64,000 nt of DNA. It comes from Rhodococcus sp. HM1 (lineage in GTDB: Bacteria > Actinomycetota > Actinomycetes > Mycobacteriales > Mycobacteriaceae). A model generated the notes under the pieces. The model was not told where the DNA came from. It made no database searches and saw only the letters and a list, made by a program, of their open reading frames with translations. The stretch covers positions 1-64,000 of the forward strand of contig NZ_JALPTB010000025.1 in assembly GCF_023218075.1 (NCBI RefSeq), given 5' to 3'. The position numbers and the translations under genes were made by a program. Positions 43,551 to 53,100 of the stretch are shown piece after piece (the stretch's first letter is position 1; the number at the start of each line of letters is the position of its first letter).

Positions 43551-45242
43551 ATGAAGAACGTGATGCCGGTGGCAGACGGTTCGCCGGTGCGCGAAGTCCA
43601 CGGAACCCCCGTCGTGCCCGGTGTGGCCTACGGCCCGGCGATCCGCCCCGCGCCGCGCCCCGAACTACCCACCGCGCACGCGGGCGTTCCCGACACCGCC
43701 CGCGCAGCCGAAGCGGAACGGTTCACGGCCGCCGCGAGCGTCGTCGCCGACAGGTTGCGGGCCCGCGCCGCCCACGCCTCCGGCGCCGCCGCCGAGGTGC
43801 TGCTGGCCAACGCCGGCCTCGCCGAGGACCGCGCCTGGATCGGCGCCGCCACCGGCAGGATCCGCAACGGATCGGACGCCGTGGCCGCCGCGATCGACAC
43901 CACCGAGCAGTTCGCGACGATGTTCGCGCAGTTGGGTGGGCTCATGGCCGAGCGGGTCACCGACCTGCGCGACATCCGCGACCGCGTCGTCGCGGAACTT
44001 AGCGGACATCCGGAACCGGGAATCCAGCTGCCCGACGAGCCGTCGGTGCTGCTCGCCGAGGACCTCGCCCCGGCCGATACCGCCGGCCTGGACCCCACCC
44101 GCATCATCGGGCTGGCCACCACCCTGGGCGGACCCACGAGCCACACCGCGATCATCGCGCGCCAGCTGGGCATTCCGTGCGTGGTCGCCGCGGCGGGACT
44201 CGACGCGATCCCGGCGGGCGCGGCCGTCCTGCTCGACGGTTCCACCGGCGAGATCCGCATGGATGCGGACCCGGAGGCCGCACGCGCGGCGGTCGAGGTG
44301 GACCGGCAGGAACGCGCCCGCGTGGCCTCCTGGACCGGCCCCGGTGCCACCGCCGACGGCCACCCGGTCGCGATCCTCGCGAACGTGCAGGACGGTGCCG
44401 GCGCGCGTGCAGCCCGGCAGACCCCCGCCGAGGGAGTCGGCCTGTTCCGCACCGAGCTGTGCTTCCTGGACCGGGACGTCGAACCGTCGGTGGCCGAGCA
44501 GGCCGACATCTACGCGGAGGTGCTCACCGCCTATGCCGGGCGCAAGGTCGTCGTGCGCACCCTCGACGCCGGGTCCGACAAGCCGCTGCGGTTCGTGACC
44601 CATCCCGACGAACACAACCCGGCGCTCGGTGTGCGGGGCATCCGGATCGAGGCGACCGCACCCGGCATCGTCGAGCGGCAACTCGACGCGGTGGCCGAGG
44701 CGGCCGCGCGGACCGGCCAGTCGCCGTGGGTCATGGCCCCGATGATCGCGACCGTCGCCGAGGCCGCCCGGTTCGCCGCGCTGGTGCGGGCCCGGGAGAT
44801 GGTGCCGGGCGTCATGATCGAGGTGCCCGCCGCGGCACTGCTCGCCGACCGGCTGCTCGAGCACGTCGACTTCCTGTCCGTCGGCACCAACGATCTCGGC
44901 CAGTACACGATGGCCGCCGACCGCATGTCCCCGCAGCTCGCGGCGCTGACCGACCCGTGGCAGCCGGCCGTGCTCGCGCTCGTCGCCCGGACCGCGGAGG
45001 CCGGCCGGACGGCCGGAAAACCGGTCGGAGTGTGCGGGGAGGCCGCCGCCGATCCGCTGCTCGGCTGCGTACTGGCCGGGCTCGGCGTCACCTCGCTGTC
45101 GTGCGCGGCGGCCGCGGTCGGCGCGGTCGGCGCCCGGCTCGCGACGGTCACTCTCGACCGGTGCCGGGAGGCCGCCGAAGCGGCCGTCGCCGCCGCGGAT
45201 CCGGCGTCCGCCCGTGCGGCGGTCACCCGCATCCTGGGCTGA
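43551..45242 (+). CDS. ptsI: PTS enzyme I (phosphoenolpyruvate-protein phosphotransferase)
   Basis: 563 aa. Accepts phosphate from PEP on the His of GGPTSHTAIIAR (about residue 200) and passes it to HPr. The PEP-binding barrel shows FRTELCFLDRD, and the C-terminal Cys is in GVCGEAAADP. ATG 43551 has AGGAGGAAG just upstream. With HPr, FruA, FruK and FruR it completes a fructose PTS. No other EII gene is in the window. Confidence 0.96.
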   Translation: MKNVMPVADGSPVREVHGTPVVPGVAYGPAIRPAPRPELPTAHAGVPDTARAAEAERFTAAASVVADRLRARAAHASGAAAEVLLANAGLAEDRAWIGAATGRIRNGSDAVAAAIDTTEQFATMFAQLGGLMAERVTDLRDIRDRVVAELSGHPEPGIQLPDEPSVLLAEDLAPADTAGLDPTRIIGLATTLGGPTSHTAIIARQLGIPCVVAAAGLDAIPAGAAVLLDGSTGEIRMDADPEAARAAVEVDRQERARVASWTGPGATADGHPVAILANVQDGAGARAARQTPAEGVGLFRTELCFLDRDVEPSVAEQADIYAEVLTAYAGRKVVVRTLDAGSDKPLRFVTHPDEHNPALGVRGIRIEATAPGIVERQLDAVAEAAARTGQSPWVMAPMIATVAEAARFAALVRAREMVPGVMIEVPAAALLADRLLEHVDFLSVGTNDLGQYTMAADRMSPQLAALTDPWQPAVLALVARTAEAGRTAGKPVGVCGEAAADPLLGCVLAGLGVTSLSCAAAAVGAVGARLATVTLDRCREAAEAAVAAADPASARAAVTRILG

Positions 45243-45283
45243 GCACTGCGCGGCGCGCCTTCCTGGCCTTACGATTCCGTTTC

Positions 45284-46576
45284 GTGAGCGAACCGGTGAA
45301 GACCACGAAGAGGGTACGTGCGGGCGTCGGCTGGACACTGCACGGTGACGGCCGCCGCATCACCCACGGCGGGGTCGTTGCTCCGGACGAACGGTTGTCC
45401 TGGCCGCGGACCGTCGGCATCGGCATGCAGCACGTCATCGCCATGTTCGGAGCCACCTTGCTGGTGCCGACGATCACCGGTTTCCCGGTCACCACGACGC
45501 TGCTGTTCTCCGGGATCGGCACCGCGCTGTTCCTGCTGATCACGCGGGGCCGGGTGCCCAGCTACCTCGGTTCGTCCTTCGCCTTCATCGCCCCGCTCAC
45601 CGCGTCGGCGGCCGATGGACCCGCCGCGCAACTGGGCGGCATCGTCGCCGTCGGCGTGCTGCTCGCCGTCGTCGGGCTCGTGGTCAAGGCGCTCGGCGCC
45701 CGCGTCATCGACGCCGTGATGCCGCCGGTGGTGACCGGCGCGATCGTCGCGCTCATCGGCCTGAACCTGGCCCCCACCGCCGTCGGCTCGTTCGAGGCGC
45801 AGCCGCTGATCGCCGCGATCACCCTGGTCTCGATCCTGCTGGTCACCGTGCTCGGTCCCGGCCTGCTCGGCCGGCTCGGCATCCTCGTCGGTGTCGTGAT
45901 CGGCTGGGTGTTCGCCGCGGTCACCGGCGGTCTGGCCGACGACCGGCTCACGGCGCTGCGCGACGCCGCCTGGTTCGGGGTTCCGGAACTGCGCGGCCCC
46001 ACGTTCCAGCTGTCGGTCGTGCTGGTCGCGCTGCCCGTGGTGATCGTCCTGATCGCCGAGAACGTCGGCCACGTCAAGGCCGTGTCCGCGATGACCGGAC
46101 GCAATCTCGACGACGTCGCCGGCGATGCCCTGTTCGCCGACGGCCTGGCTACGACCCTCGCCGGCTTCGGGGGCGGCTCGGGCACGACGACCTACGCCGA
46201 GAACATCGGGGTCATGGCCGCCACCCGCGTCTACTCGACCGCCGCGTACTGGGTTGCCGCGGCCACCGCCGTCGTCCTGGCGTTCTCCCCGAAATTCGGC
46301 GCACTCGTCTTCACCGTCCCGGACGGCGTGCTCGGCGGCGCGACCCTGGTCCTGTACGGCCTGATCGGCATCCTCGGCGTCCGCATCTGGATGGACGCGA
46401 AGGTCGACTTCACCGACCCGGTGAACCTCACCGTCGTGGCTGCCGCGCTCGTCGCGGGCATCGGCGACCTGACGCTGTCGATCGGATCGGTCGAACTCGG
46501 CGGCATCGCATGGGGATCGATCGGCATCCTCGTCGCCTACCCGATCCTCCGGAAGTTGGCGAACCTCCGAGGGTGA
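45284..46576 (+). CDS. Uracil-xanthine permease (NCS2 family)
   Basis: 430-aa nucleobase:cation symporter with 12-14 hydrophobic segments. Family motifs are IGMQHVIAMFGATLLVP (about 45-61), the substrate region IAENVGHVKAVSAMTGRN (about 253-270) and GGSGTTTYAENIGVMAATRVYS (split: GGSGTTTYAEN, IGVMAATRVYS). The Glu in AENVG and the Asn in AENIG fit the UraA-type binding site, so uracil is the best guess. GTG 45284 follows TACGAT by 8 nt, again near-leaderless. Confidence 0.9.
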   Translation: MSEPVKTTKRVRAGVGWTLHGDGRRITHGGVVAPDERLSWPRTVGIGMQHVIAMFGATLLVPTITGFPVTTTLLFSGIGTALFLLITRGRVPSYLGSSFAFIAPLTASAADGPAAQLGGIVAVGVLLAVVGLVVKALGARVIDAVMPPVVTGAIVALIGLNLAPTAVGSFEAQPLIAAITLVSILLVTVLGPGLLGRLGILVGVVIGWVFAAVTGGLADDRLTALRDAAWFGVPELRGPTFQLSVVLVALPVVIVLIAENVGHVKAVSAMTGRNLDDVAGDALFADGLATTLAGFGGGSGTTTYAENIGVMAATRVYSTAAYWVAAATAVVLAFSPKFGALVFTVPDGVLGGATLVLYGLIGILGVRIWMDAKVDFTDPVNLTVVAAALVAGIGDLTLSIGSVELGGIAWGSIGILVAYPILRKLANLRG

Positions 46577-46697
46577 CCCTGCCGCCGTTCCACACCGGCG
46601 ACAACTGTCACAAAACGTGCTCGCTCCTGTCAGCGTCACAACAGGTGGTACTTGCCTACCGTAAGGGCGAAGTACGCCGTGACCTACAGGAGCGCAC

Positions 46698-47840
46698 ATG
46701 GAACGCACCCTCTTCGAACCCGAACACGAACTCTTCCGCGAGTCGTACCGGAAGTTCCTCGAGCAGGAGGTGGCACCCTTCCACGAGCAGTGGGAGAAGG
46801 ACAAGATCGTCGACCGTGAGGTCTGGAAGAAGGCCGGGGCGCAGGGCTTTCTGGGCATGGCCGTTCCCGAGGAGTACGGCGGAGGCGGTGTCGACGACTT
46901 CCGGTACAACGTCGTGCTCACCGAGGAGACCACCCGCGGCGGCTACAGCGGTGTCGGTTTCATGCTGCACAACGACGTCGTGGCTCCCTACCTGCTGAAC
47001 CTCGCGAACGAGGAGCAGAAGCAGCGGTGGCTGCCCGGCTTCTGTTCCGGCGAGATCATCACCGCCATCGCGATGACCGAACCCGGCACCGGTAGCGACC
47101 TGCAGGGCATCAAGACCCGTGCGGTGCGCGACGGCGACGACTGGATCCTCAACGGCTCCAAGACGTTCATCACCAACGGCATCAACGCCGACCTGGTGAT
47201 CGTCGTTGCCTGCACCGACCCCGAGAAGGGCGCCCAGGGCTTCTCGCTCCTCGTCGTCGAGCGCGGCATGCCCGGTTTCGAGCGCGGCCGCAATCTCGAC
47301 AAGATCGGTCTCGACGCGCAGGACACCGCGGAGCTGAGCTTCGACAACGTGCGCGTGCCCGGCGCGAATCTGCTCGGTGAAGAGGGCCTCGGCTTCATCT
47401 ACCTGATGCAGAACCTCCCGCAGGAGCGCCTGTCGATCGCGGTGGTCGCCGCGGCCGCCATGGAGCAGGTCCTCGAGGACACCCTGCAGTACTGCCGCGA
47501 CCGCAAGGCGTTCGGCAAGTCCATCGGCAAGTTCCAGAACACCCGGTTCGAGCTGGCCGAACTCGCCACCGAGACGCAGATCGCGCGCGTGTTCGTCGAC
47601 AAGTGCATCGAGTCGCTCAACGCCGGCACGCTCACCGTGCCGGAGGCGGCGATGGCGAAGTACTGGACCACCGACAAGCAGGTCGAGCTCATCGACCGGT
47701 GCCTCCAGTTGCACGGCGGCTACGGCTACATGCGTGAGTACCCGGTCGCGAAGGCGTACCTGGATGCTCGCGTGCAGAAGATCTACGGCGGCACCAACGA
47801 GATCATGAAGGAGGTCATCGGCCGTTCGCTGAACGTCTGA
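46698..47840 (+). CDS. fadE20: Acyl-CoA dehydrogenase (FadE20-like)
   Basis: 380-aa FAD enzyme of fatty-acid beta-oxidation, equivalent by position to Rv2724c. Motifs include AMTEPGTGSDLQGIKT (FAD/substrate) and FGKSIGKFQNTRFELAEL. The C-terminal YGGTNEIMKEVIGRS shows Gly where MCAD has its catalytic Glu; the base is therefore more likely the Glu in RFELAEL, as in long-chain and isovaleryl-type enzymes. RBS AGGAG, with TACCGT at 46657 as a candidate -10. Followed by a perfect 18-bp terminator hairpin. Confidence 0.92.
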   Translation: MERTLFEPEHELFRESYRKFLEQEVAPFHEQWEKDKIVDREVWKKAGAQGFLGMAVPEEYGGGGVDDFRYNVVLTEETTRGGYSGVGFMLHNDVVAPYLLNLANEEQKQRWLPGFCSGEIITAIAMTEPGTGSDLQGIKTRAVRDGDDWILNGSKTFITNGINADLVIVVACTDPEKGAQGFSLLVVERGMPGFERGRNLDKIGLDAQDTAELSFDNVRVPGANLLGEEGLGFIYLMQNLPQERLSIAVVAAAAMEQVLEDTLQYCRDRKAFGKSIGKFQNTRFELAELATETQIARVFVDKCIESLNAGTLTVPEAAMAKYWTTDKQVELIDRCLQLHGGYGYMREYPVAKAYLDARVQKIYGGTNEIMKEVIGRSLNV

Positions 47841-47858
47841 GCGACCTTCCGGAAAACC

Positions 47859-47898
47859 ACATCGGGGCGGTACCGCAATCGCGGTACCGCCCCGATGT
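47859..47898. terminator. Bidirectional hairpin between fadE20 and lexA
   Basis: A perfect 18-bp inverted repeat (47859-47876 with 47881-47898) around a 4-nt loop between the convergent genes. The U-tract is weak on both sides. Confidence 0.8.
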
Positions 47899-47912
47899 CG
47901 TTGTGGGAGATC

Positions 47913-48620
47913 TCAGATCTTCCGGATCACGGTGACGACCTTGCCGAGGATGACGGCGTCGTTGCCGGGGATCGGTTCGAACATCGGATTGTGCGGCATG
48001 AGCCACACGTCCTTCTTCACTCGCTTGAAGGTCTTCACGGTGGCTTCCCCGTCGAGCATCGCAGCGACGATGTCGCCGTTCTCGGCGACGTTCTGCTGGC
48101 GCACGACCACCCAGTCGCCGTCGCAGATCGCGGCGTCGATCATCGATTCGCCGACGACCTTGAGCAGGAACAGCGATCCCTGGCCGACGAGTTCGCGGGG
48201 GAGCGGGAAGACGTCCTCGACGGCCTCCTCGGCGAGGATCGGGCCACCGGCCGCGATCCTGCCCACGACCGGCACCATCGCCGCGGACGGTACCGCCGAC
48301 GTTGCGGGAGCGGTGGTCTCGGTGCTGTCGTCGGGGGTGACCGCGCTGTCCTCGAGGCCGCGGACATCGACGGCGCGCGGCCGGTTGGCGTCGCGCCGCA
48401 GGAAGCCCTTGCGTTCGAGGGTGCGCAGCTGATGGGCCACGGACGACGTGGAGTTGAGCCCGACAGCGTCGCCGATCTCCCGGATGCTCGGCGGGTACCC
48501 TCGCTCGGCCACCGAATCGCGGATCACTTCGAGAACGCGCCGCTGGCGCTCGGTGAGCCCGGCCGTCGAATCGGCGACGACCGTCCGGGCGGGGCCGCTC
48601 GCGGAGTTGGCGTCCGTCAT
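47913..48620 (-). CDS. lexA: SOS repressor LexA
   Basis: 235 aa. Winged helix-turn-helix [24 protein letters not shown] (split: [24 protein letters not shown]). The Ala-Gly cleavage site is in GRIAAGGPI, the catalytic Ser in VGESMIDAA and the catalytic Lys in [10 protein letters not shown] Ser/Thr/Pro-rich linker of about 35 residues makes it slightly long. RBS GGAGG. An SOS box 77 nt upstream shows autoregulation. Divergent from the LysM gene. Confidence 0.97.
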   Translation of the reverse strand: MTDANSASGPARTVVADSTAGLTERQRRVLEVIRDSVAERGYPPSIREIGDAVGLNSTSSVAHQLRTLERKGFLRRDANRPRAVDVRGLEDSAVTPDDSTETTAPATSAVPSAAMVPVVGRIAAGGPILAEEAVEDVFPLPRELVGQGSLFLLKVVGESMIDAAICDGDWVVVRQQNVAENGDIVAAMLDGEATVKTFKRVKKDVWLMPHNPMFEPIPGNDAVILGKVVTVIRKI

Positions 48621-48696
48621 GGTCGTGACCTCCGTGCGTCGAGTGTCGGATGTGCTGGTTGTGATGTATCGAATCTATCCGCATTCGCGCGCGTTA

Positions 48697-48712
48697 TCAA
48701 ACACCTGTTCGA
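48697..48712. promoter_or_regulatory. LexA box proximal to lexA
   Basis: TCAAACACCTGTTCGA differs from the TCGAAC-N4-GTTCGA consensus at one position. Confidence 0.8.
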
Positions 48713-48760
48713 GATTTCCGGCTCGAAAAGCTGACAAGTCGATCATGGCGTGGTAGAAAT

Positions 48761-48776
48761 TCGAACAGATGTTCTT
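48761..48776. promoter_or_regulatory. LexA box proximal to the LysM gene
   Basis: TCGAACAGATGTTCTT keeps the complete GAAC-N4-GTTC core, with two mismatches at the 3' end. It lies 117 nt before ATG 48893. Confidence 0.75.
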
Positions 48777-48892
48777 CGAACCTTTGATCGAACGAAGGGT
48801 CGACATAGATCGAACACTTGAGCGATCGAGCGAGAAATGCGCAGTTCGCGCAGCCGATCGAGTACCGCGACCGGTCGAGCACGGAGGATCCG

Positions 48893-49393
48893 ATGGGTGC
48901 AGCAGCAGTTCGCCGAACCGAGTGGAACGAGTTCACGACCGGCCCGATGCGGGTCGACCCCGCCCACGAGCGGGACGCCCGGATCTATCGCTTCCCGGTC
49001 CGGCCGCCGTTTCCCCGCCCGAATGCGGGACACATCGAATACCGCCGTCCGGCAGCGGCTCCCGTCGCGTGCACCGACCGCACCCGCCCGGCGGCGCTGT
49101 CGTTCCCCCGGGCCGTGCGGCAGACGGTGGTGACGGTGCTCCTCACTGCGACCGCGCTCGTCGCGATCCTCGCGGTGGGGTACCTGCGGACGAGCGAGGT
49201 CGCGGCGCATGTTCCGCGCACCGACGTCGCGGTCGTCAGAATCGGCGAATCGCTCGCCGACGTCGCCGCCCGGATCGCCCCGGACGCCGCCACGGTCCAG
49301 GTAGTGGAGCAGATCTCCGAGCTCAACATGCTGTCCGGCACCACGGTGCGTCCCGGTCAGCAGCTCATCGTTCCGGTCGTCGGCCGCGGGTGA
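48893..49393 (+). CDS. LysM-domain membrane protein, SOS-linked (Rv2719c-like)
   Basis: 166 aa. A cytosolic N-terminus (~70 aa) precedes one membrane helix TVVTVLLTATALVAILAVGYL (split: TVVTVLLTATAL, VAILAVGYL) at about 78-98. A C-terminal LysM domain (about 115-163, IGESLADVAARI through GTTVRPGQQLIVPV) should bind peptidoglycan. In M. tuberculosis the LexA-controlled Rv2719c at this place slows division after DNA damage; the divergent SOS boxes here suggest the same. ATG 48893 has GGAGG upstream. Confidence 0.87.
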   Translation: MGAAAVRRTEWNEFTTGPMRVDPAHERDARIYRFPVRPPFPRPNAGHIEYRRPAAAPVACTDRTRPAALSFPRAVRQTVVTVLLTATALVAILAVGYLRTSEVAAHVPRTDVAVVRIGESLADVAARIAPDAATVQVVEQISELNMLSGTTVRPGQQLIVPVVGRG

Positions 49394-49576
49394 GCTGCCG
49401 TGCTCGACCGGGGACCGGACCGGGACGAATCCGGCCGGCAGGTATTGTCGATTCCTGTAAGCCACACCACCCCGTGTGGTCGCGTCGGGGCAGCTCCACC
49501 TCAGGGCGGGGATGACCTCGGGAAGACGGTTCGACGCCGACGTCGCGGCCCGCACGGCAGCGACGAAGGAACCGAC

Positions 49577-50053
49577 ATGTATTGCCCGTACTGCCGGCAC
49601 CCGGATTCTCGGGTCGTCGATTCGCGCGAGGCCGATGAGGGCGCCGCGATCCGCCGGCGCCGGGCATGTCCCGAATGCGGCCGCCGATTCACCACCGTCG
49701 AAACCGCGGTGCTGTCCGTCGTCAAGCGCAGCGGCGTGACCGAGCCGTTCAGCCGCGAGAAGGTCGTGCGCGGCGTCGCCCGCGCGTGCCAGGGTCGCGC
49801 GGTCGACAACGACGCGCTCAACCTGCTGGCGCAGCAGGTCGAGGACGCGGTGCGGGCCAAGGGTTCTCCCGAGGTGCCCAGCCACGAAGTCGGTCTGGCC
49901 ATCCTCGGCCCGCTCCGGGACCTCGACGAGGTCGCCTATCTGCGATTTGCGTCCGTGTACCGGGGCTTCAGCTCGGCGGAGGACTTCGAACGCGAGATCA
50001 AGGAACTGCGCGAGCATCAGGCGCGGCGCAGCACCGACCCCGGCGAGGACTGA
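49577..50053 (+). CDS. nrdR: Ribonucleotide reductase repressor NrdR
   Basis: 158 aa. The N-terminal zinc ribbon has CPYC and CPECG pairs (Cys 3, 6, 31, 34 approximately). An ATP-cone domain follows ([20 protein letters not shown]) that senses ATP/dATP. It represses nrd genes; none lies in this window. AAGGA precedes ATG 49577. The 183-nt upstream gap holds a small dyad, CCACAC/GTGTGG (49462-49479). Equivalent to Rv2718c. Confidence 0.96.
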   Translation: MYCPYCRHPDSRVVDSREADEGAAIRRRRACPECGRRFTTVETAVLSVVKRSGVTEPFSREKVVRGVARACQGRAVDNDALNLLAQQVEDAVRAKGSPEVPSHEVGLAILGPLRDLDEVAYLRFASVYRGFSSAEDFEREIKELREHQARRSTDPGED

Positions 50054-50103
50054 CCCTCGCGGGTGTCGGTGCGGCGCACGGCTCGGCGCCGGTGCTCGAC
50101 CGT

Positions 50104-53100
50104 TCAGCGAATCGCGCTGATGGCCTTCATGATTCGCTTCTCCGACACCGGGATCCGAGTTCCAAGGCCCTGCGCGAACAGGCTCACCCGCAGCTCCTCG
50201 ATCAACCAGTACACCTCGTTCACGTCCGCGCCGGCCCGGCGTTCCTCGGGCAGCCGGGCGAGCAGCCGATCGTATTCGGCGTACACCCGGTCGAGTACGT
50301 CCATGCCCTGGGCGTCGCGGTGGGCGCTCGCCGGAAGTGCCTCGAGGCGCTGCGCTGCGGCGGCGAGATATCTCGGCAGGTCCGCGAGACGGCGACTGCC
50401 GAGGTCGGTCACGAAGCCCGCGAACAGCAGCGAGGCCAGTTGCTCCCGCACATCGTCGGCGGCCTCGCCGCGCACCCGGTCCAGCAGCACCCCGACCTCG
50501 TGGGCCCGGGACAGCGCCGGCACCACCAGCTTCAGCAGCGCCGACACCCGGCCGGGCAGCTGCGCCCGGACCGTCTTGACCATCGCCTCGAATTCCTCGG
50601 GGGTCCGGATCGGCGCGCCGTGCGCCGCGACCAGTTCGTCGACGGCGCAGGCCCGGCAGTCCTCGAGCAGCGCGTCGAACGAACCGTCCGGATTGCGGCC
50701 GAGCGCGAGACGTTCCGCGTTGGTCAGCCCCGACGTGGCGGCGCGCGCCTGCGTCGGAACCGCCGCCAGCAGCAGCGCCCGCAGGCCGGTGCGGGTCGCG
50801 GCGCGTTGTGCCTGCGGGGTGCTCAGGACTCGGACCGCGACACCGGACCCCTCGCTCACCAGGGCCGGATAGCCGGTCACCTGCTGGTTCCCGACCGTGC
50901 GCGTCACGGTCTCCGGCAGCGTGCCGAGCGTCTCTGCCGTCCACACCAGCGCCGGCGCGCGTTCGGTGCTCGACGCAGCGCGCGCCACCTCCGCGTCGAC
51001 GCGCACCGCCAGCTTCTTGCGCAGGTCCGCCAGGCTCTTGCTGTGCCCCAGGACCTTCCCGCGCTCGTCGACCGCCGCGAACGTCAGCCGCAGATGTTCG
51101 GGCAGGGCCGCGACGTCGAAATCGCTCGGTTCGATGCGGCAGTTCCCGAGCCGCGACAACTCGCGGGCCATCGCGTTGACGAGCGGCTCGCTGCGCGGGG
51201 TGACCGACGCGAGCGCGGCCGCCGCGAAGTCCGGTGCCGGAACAACTTGGCGCCGAAGCTGTTTCGGCAAGGTCTTGATCAATGCCGTCACGAGTTCGTG
51301 ACGCATGCCCGGCACGAGCCAGTCGAACCCGACCGGGCGGATCCCGGCCAGCAACGCCACGGGGATGCGGGCGGTCACGCCGTCCTGTTCGGTGCCCGGC
51401 TCGAACTGGTAGGTGAGCGGGAACTGCACATCGCCCTGCCGCCACGCGTCGGGATAGTCCCCCTCGAGCACTGCGGCGGCGTCCTGATTGACGACCGTTT
51501 CCGGGGTGAACGTCAGCAGTTCGGGATCCTGCTGGCGCGCCTTCTTCCACCACGTGTCGAAATGCCTGGCCGACACGGCATTCGGTCCGACCCGTTCGTC
51601 GTAGAAGGCGAACAGCGTTTCGTCGTCGACGAGGATGTCCCGTCGCCGCGCACGATGCTCGAGTTCCTCGACGTCCTCGAGCAACGCCCGGTTGGCGTGG
51701 AAGAACTTGTGCCGCGTGCGCCATTCGCCCTGCACCAGCGCGTGCCGGATGAACAGGTCGCGCGAGACCTCCCGATCGATCGTGCCGTACTGCACCGGGC
51801 GTTGCGCCACGAGAGGGATGCCGTAGAGCGTGACGCGCTCGTAGGCCATCGCCGCCTCGCGTTTGATCGACCAGTGCGGCTCCGAATACGTGCGTTTGAC
51901 CAGATGCGGGGCCAATTTCTCGACCCATTCCGGCTCGATGCGCGCCGCCATGCGCGCCCACAATCGTGACGTTTCGACGAGTTCGGCGGCCATCACCCAA
52001 CGCGGTGGCTTCTTGAACAGCGACGACCCGGGGAAGATCGCGAAACGCGAACCGCGCGCCCCGAGATAGTCCCGCTTGTCGCCCTCGCGCAGCCCGACGT
52101 GGGAGAGCAGACCGGCGAGCAGCGACTGGTGGATCGAGTCCTCGGAGACGTCCTGGTGGCGGGTCTCCCAGCCGAGGTTCAGGGTGATCTGACGCAGCTG
52201 CCCCTGCAGGTCCTGCCATTCGCGGATCCGCAGCCAGTGCAGGAACTCGTTGCGGCACATCTTCCGGAACTGGTTGGACGACAGTGCTTTCCGTTGTTCC
52301 TTCAGATAGTCCCACAGGCGCAGGAAGGCCAGGAAATCGGAGCCCTCGACCGCGAAGCGGGCGTGCTTCTCGTCGGCTGCCTGCTGGAACTCGGCGGGAC
52401 GTTCACGCACGTCCTGGATCGACAACGCCGCCACGATGATCAGCACCTCGCGCAGACAGCCGTTGCGGTGGCCCTCGACGATCATCCGCGCCATCCGCGG
52501 GTCGACGGGCAGCCGCGCGAGTTCGCGGCCGGTCGCGGTGAGCTTGGGCAGCTCGTCGCGCTTGGCCGGCTCGAGGGCACCGAGCTCTTCGAGCAGCGCG
52601 ATGCCGTCGCGGATCGCGCGCGGGTCCGGTGGTTCGACGAACGGGAACGACGCGATGTCGCCGAGACCGAGCGCGGTCATCTGCAGCACCACCGACGCCA
52701 GGTTGGTGCGCAGGATCTCCGGTTCGGTGAACTCCGGGCGGGCTTCGAAGTCCTCCTCGGAGTACAGCCGGATGCAGATACCGTCGGCGACGCGGCCACA
52801 GCGACCGGACCGCTGCCGCGCCGACGCCTGCGAGATCTCCTCGATAGGCAGCCGCTGCACCTTGGTCCGCACCGAATAGCGCGAAATGCGCGCGGTGCCG
52901 GGGTCGACGACGTAGCGGATACCGGGGACGGTCAGCGACGTCTCGGCGACGTTGGTGGACAACACCACCCGGCGGCCCGTGTGCGGGGTGAAGACCTTGT
53001 GCTGCTCGGCCGCCGACAACCGCGCATACAGCGGCAGGATCTCGGTGTTGCGCAGCTTGCGGTCGCGCAGGGCGTCGGCGGTATCGCGGATCTCGCGTTC

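Noticed and set aside
49462-49479. NrdR box before nrdR (CCACAC-N6-GTGTGG)
   Set aside because: The dyad is short and does not match the AT-rich NrdR-box consensus; kept only as a note in the nrdR entry.
48743-52315. Long minus-strand frame across lexA-upstream DNA, the LysM gene, nrdR and the start of hrpA
   Set aside because: It crosses well-supported genes and SOS boxes and has shadow-type composition.
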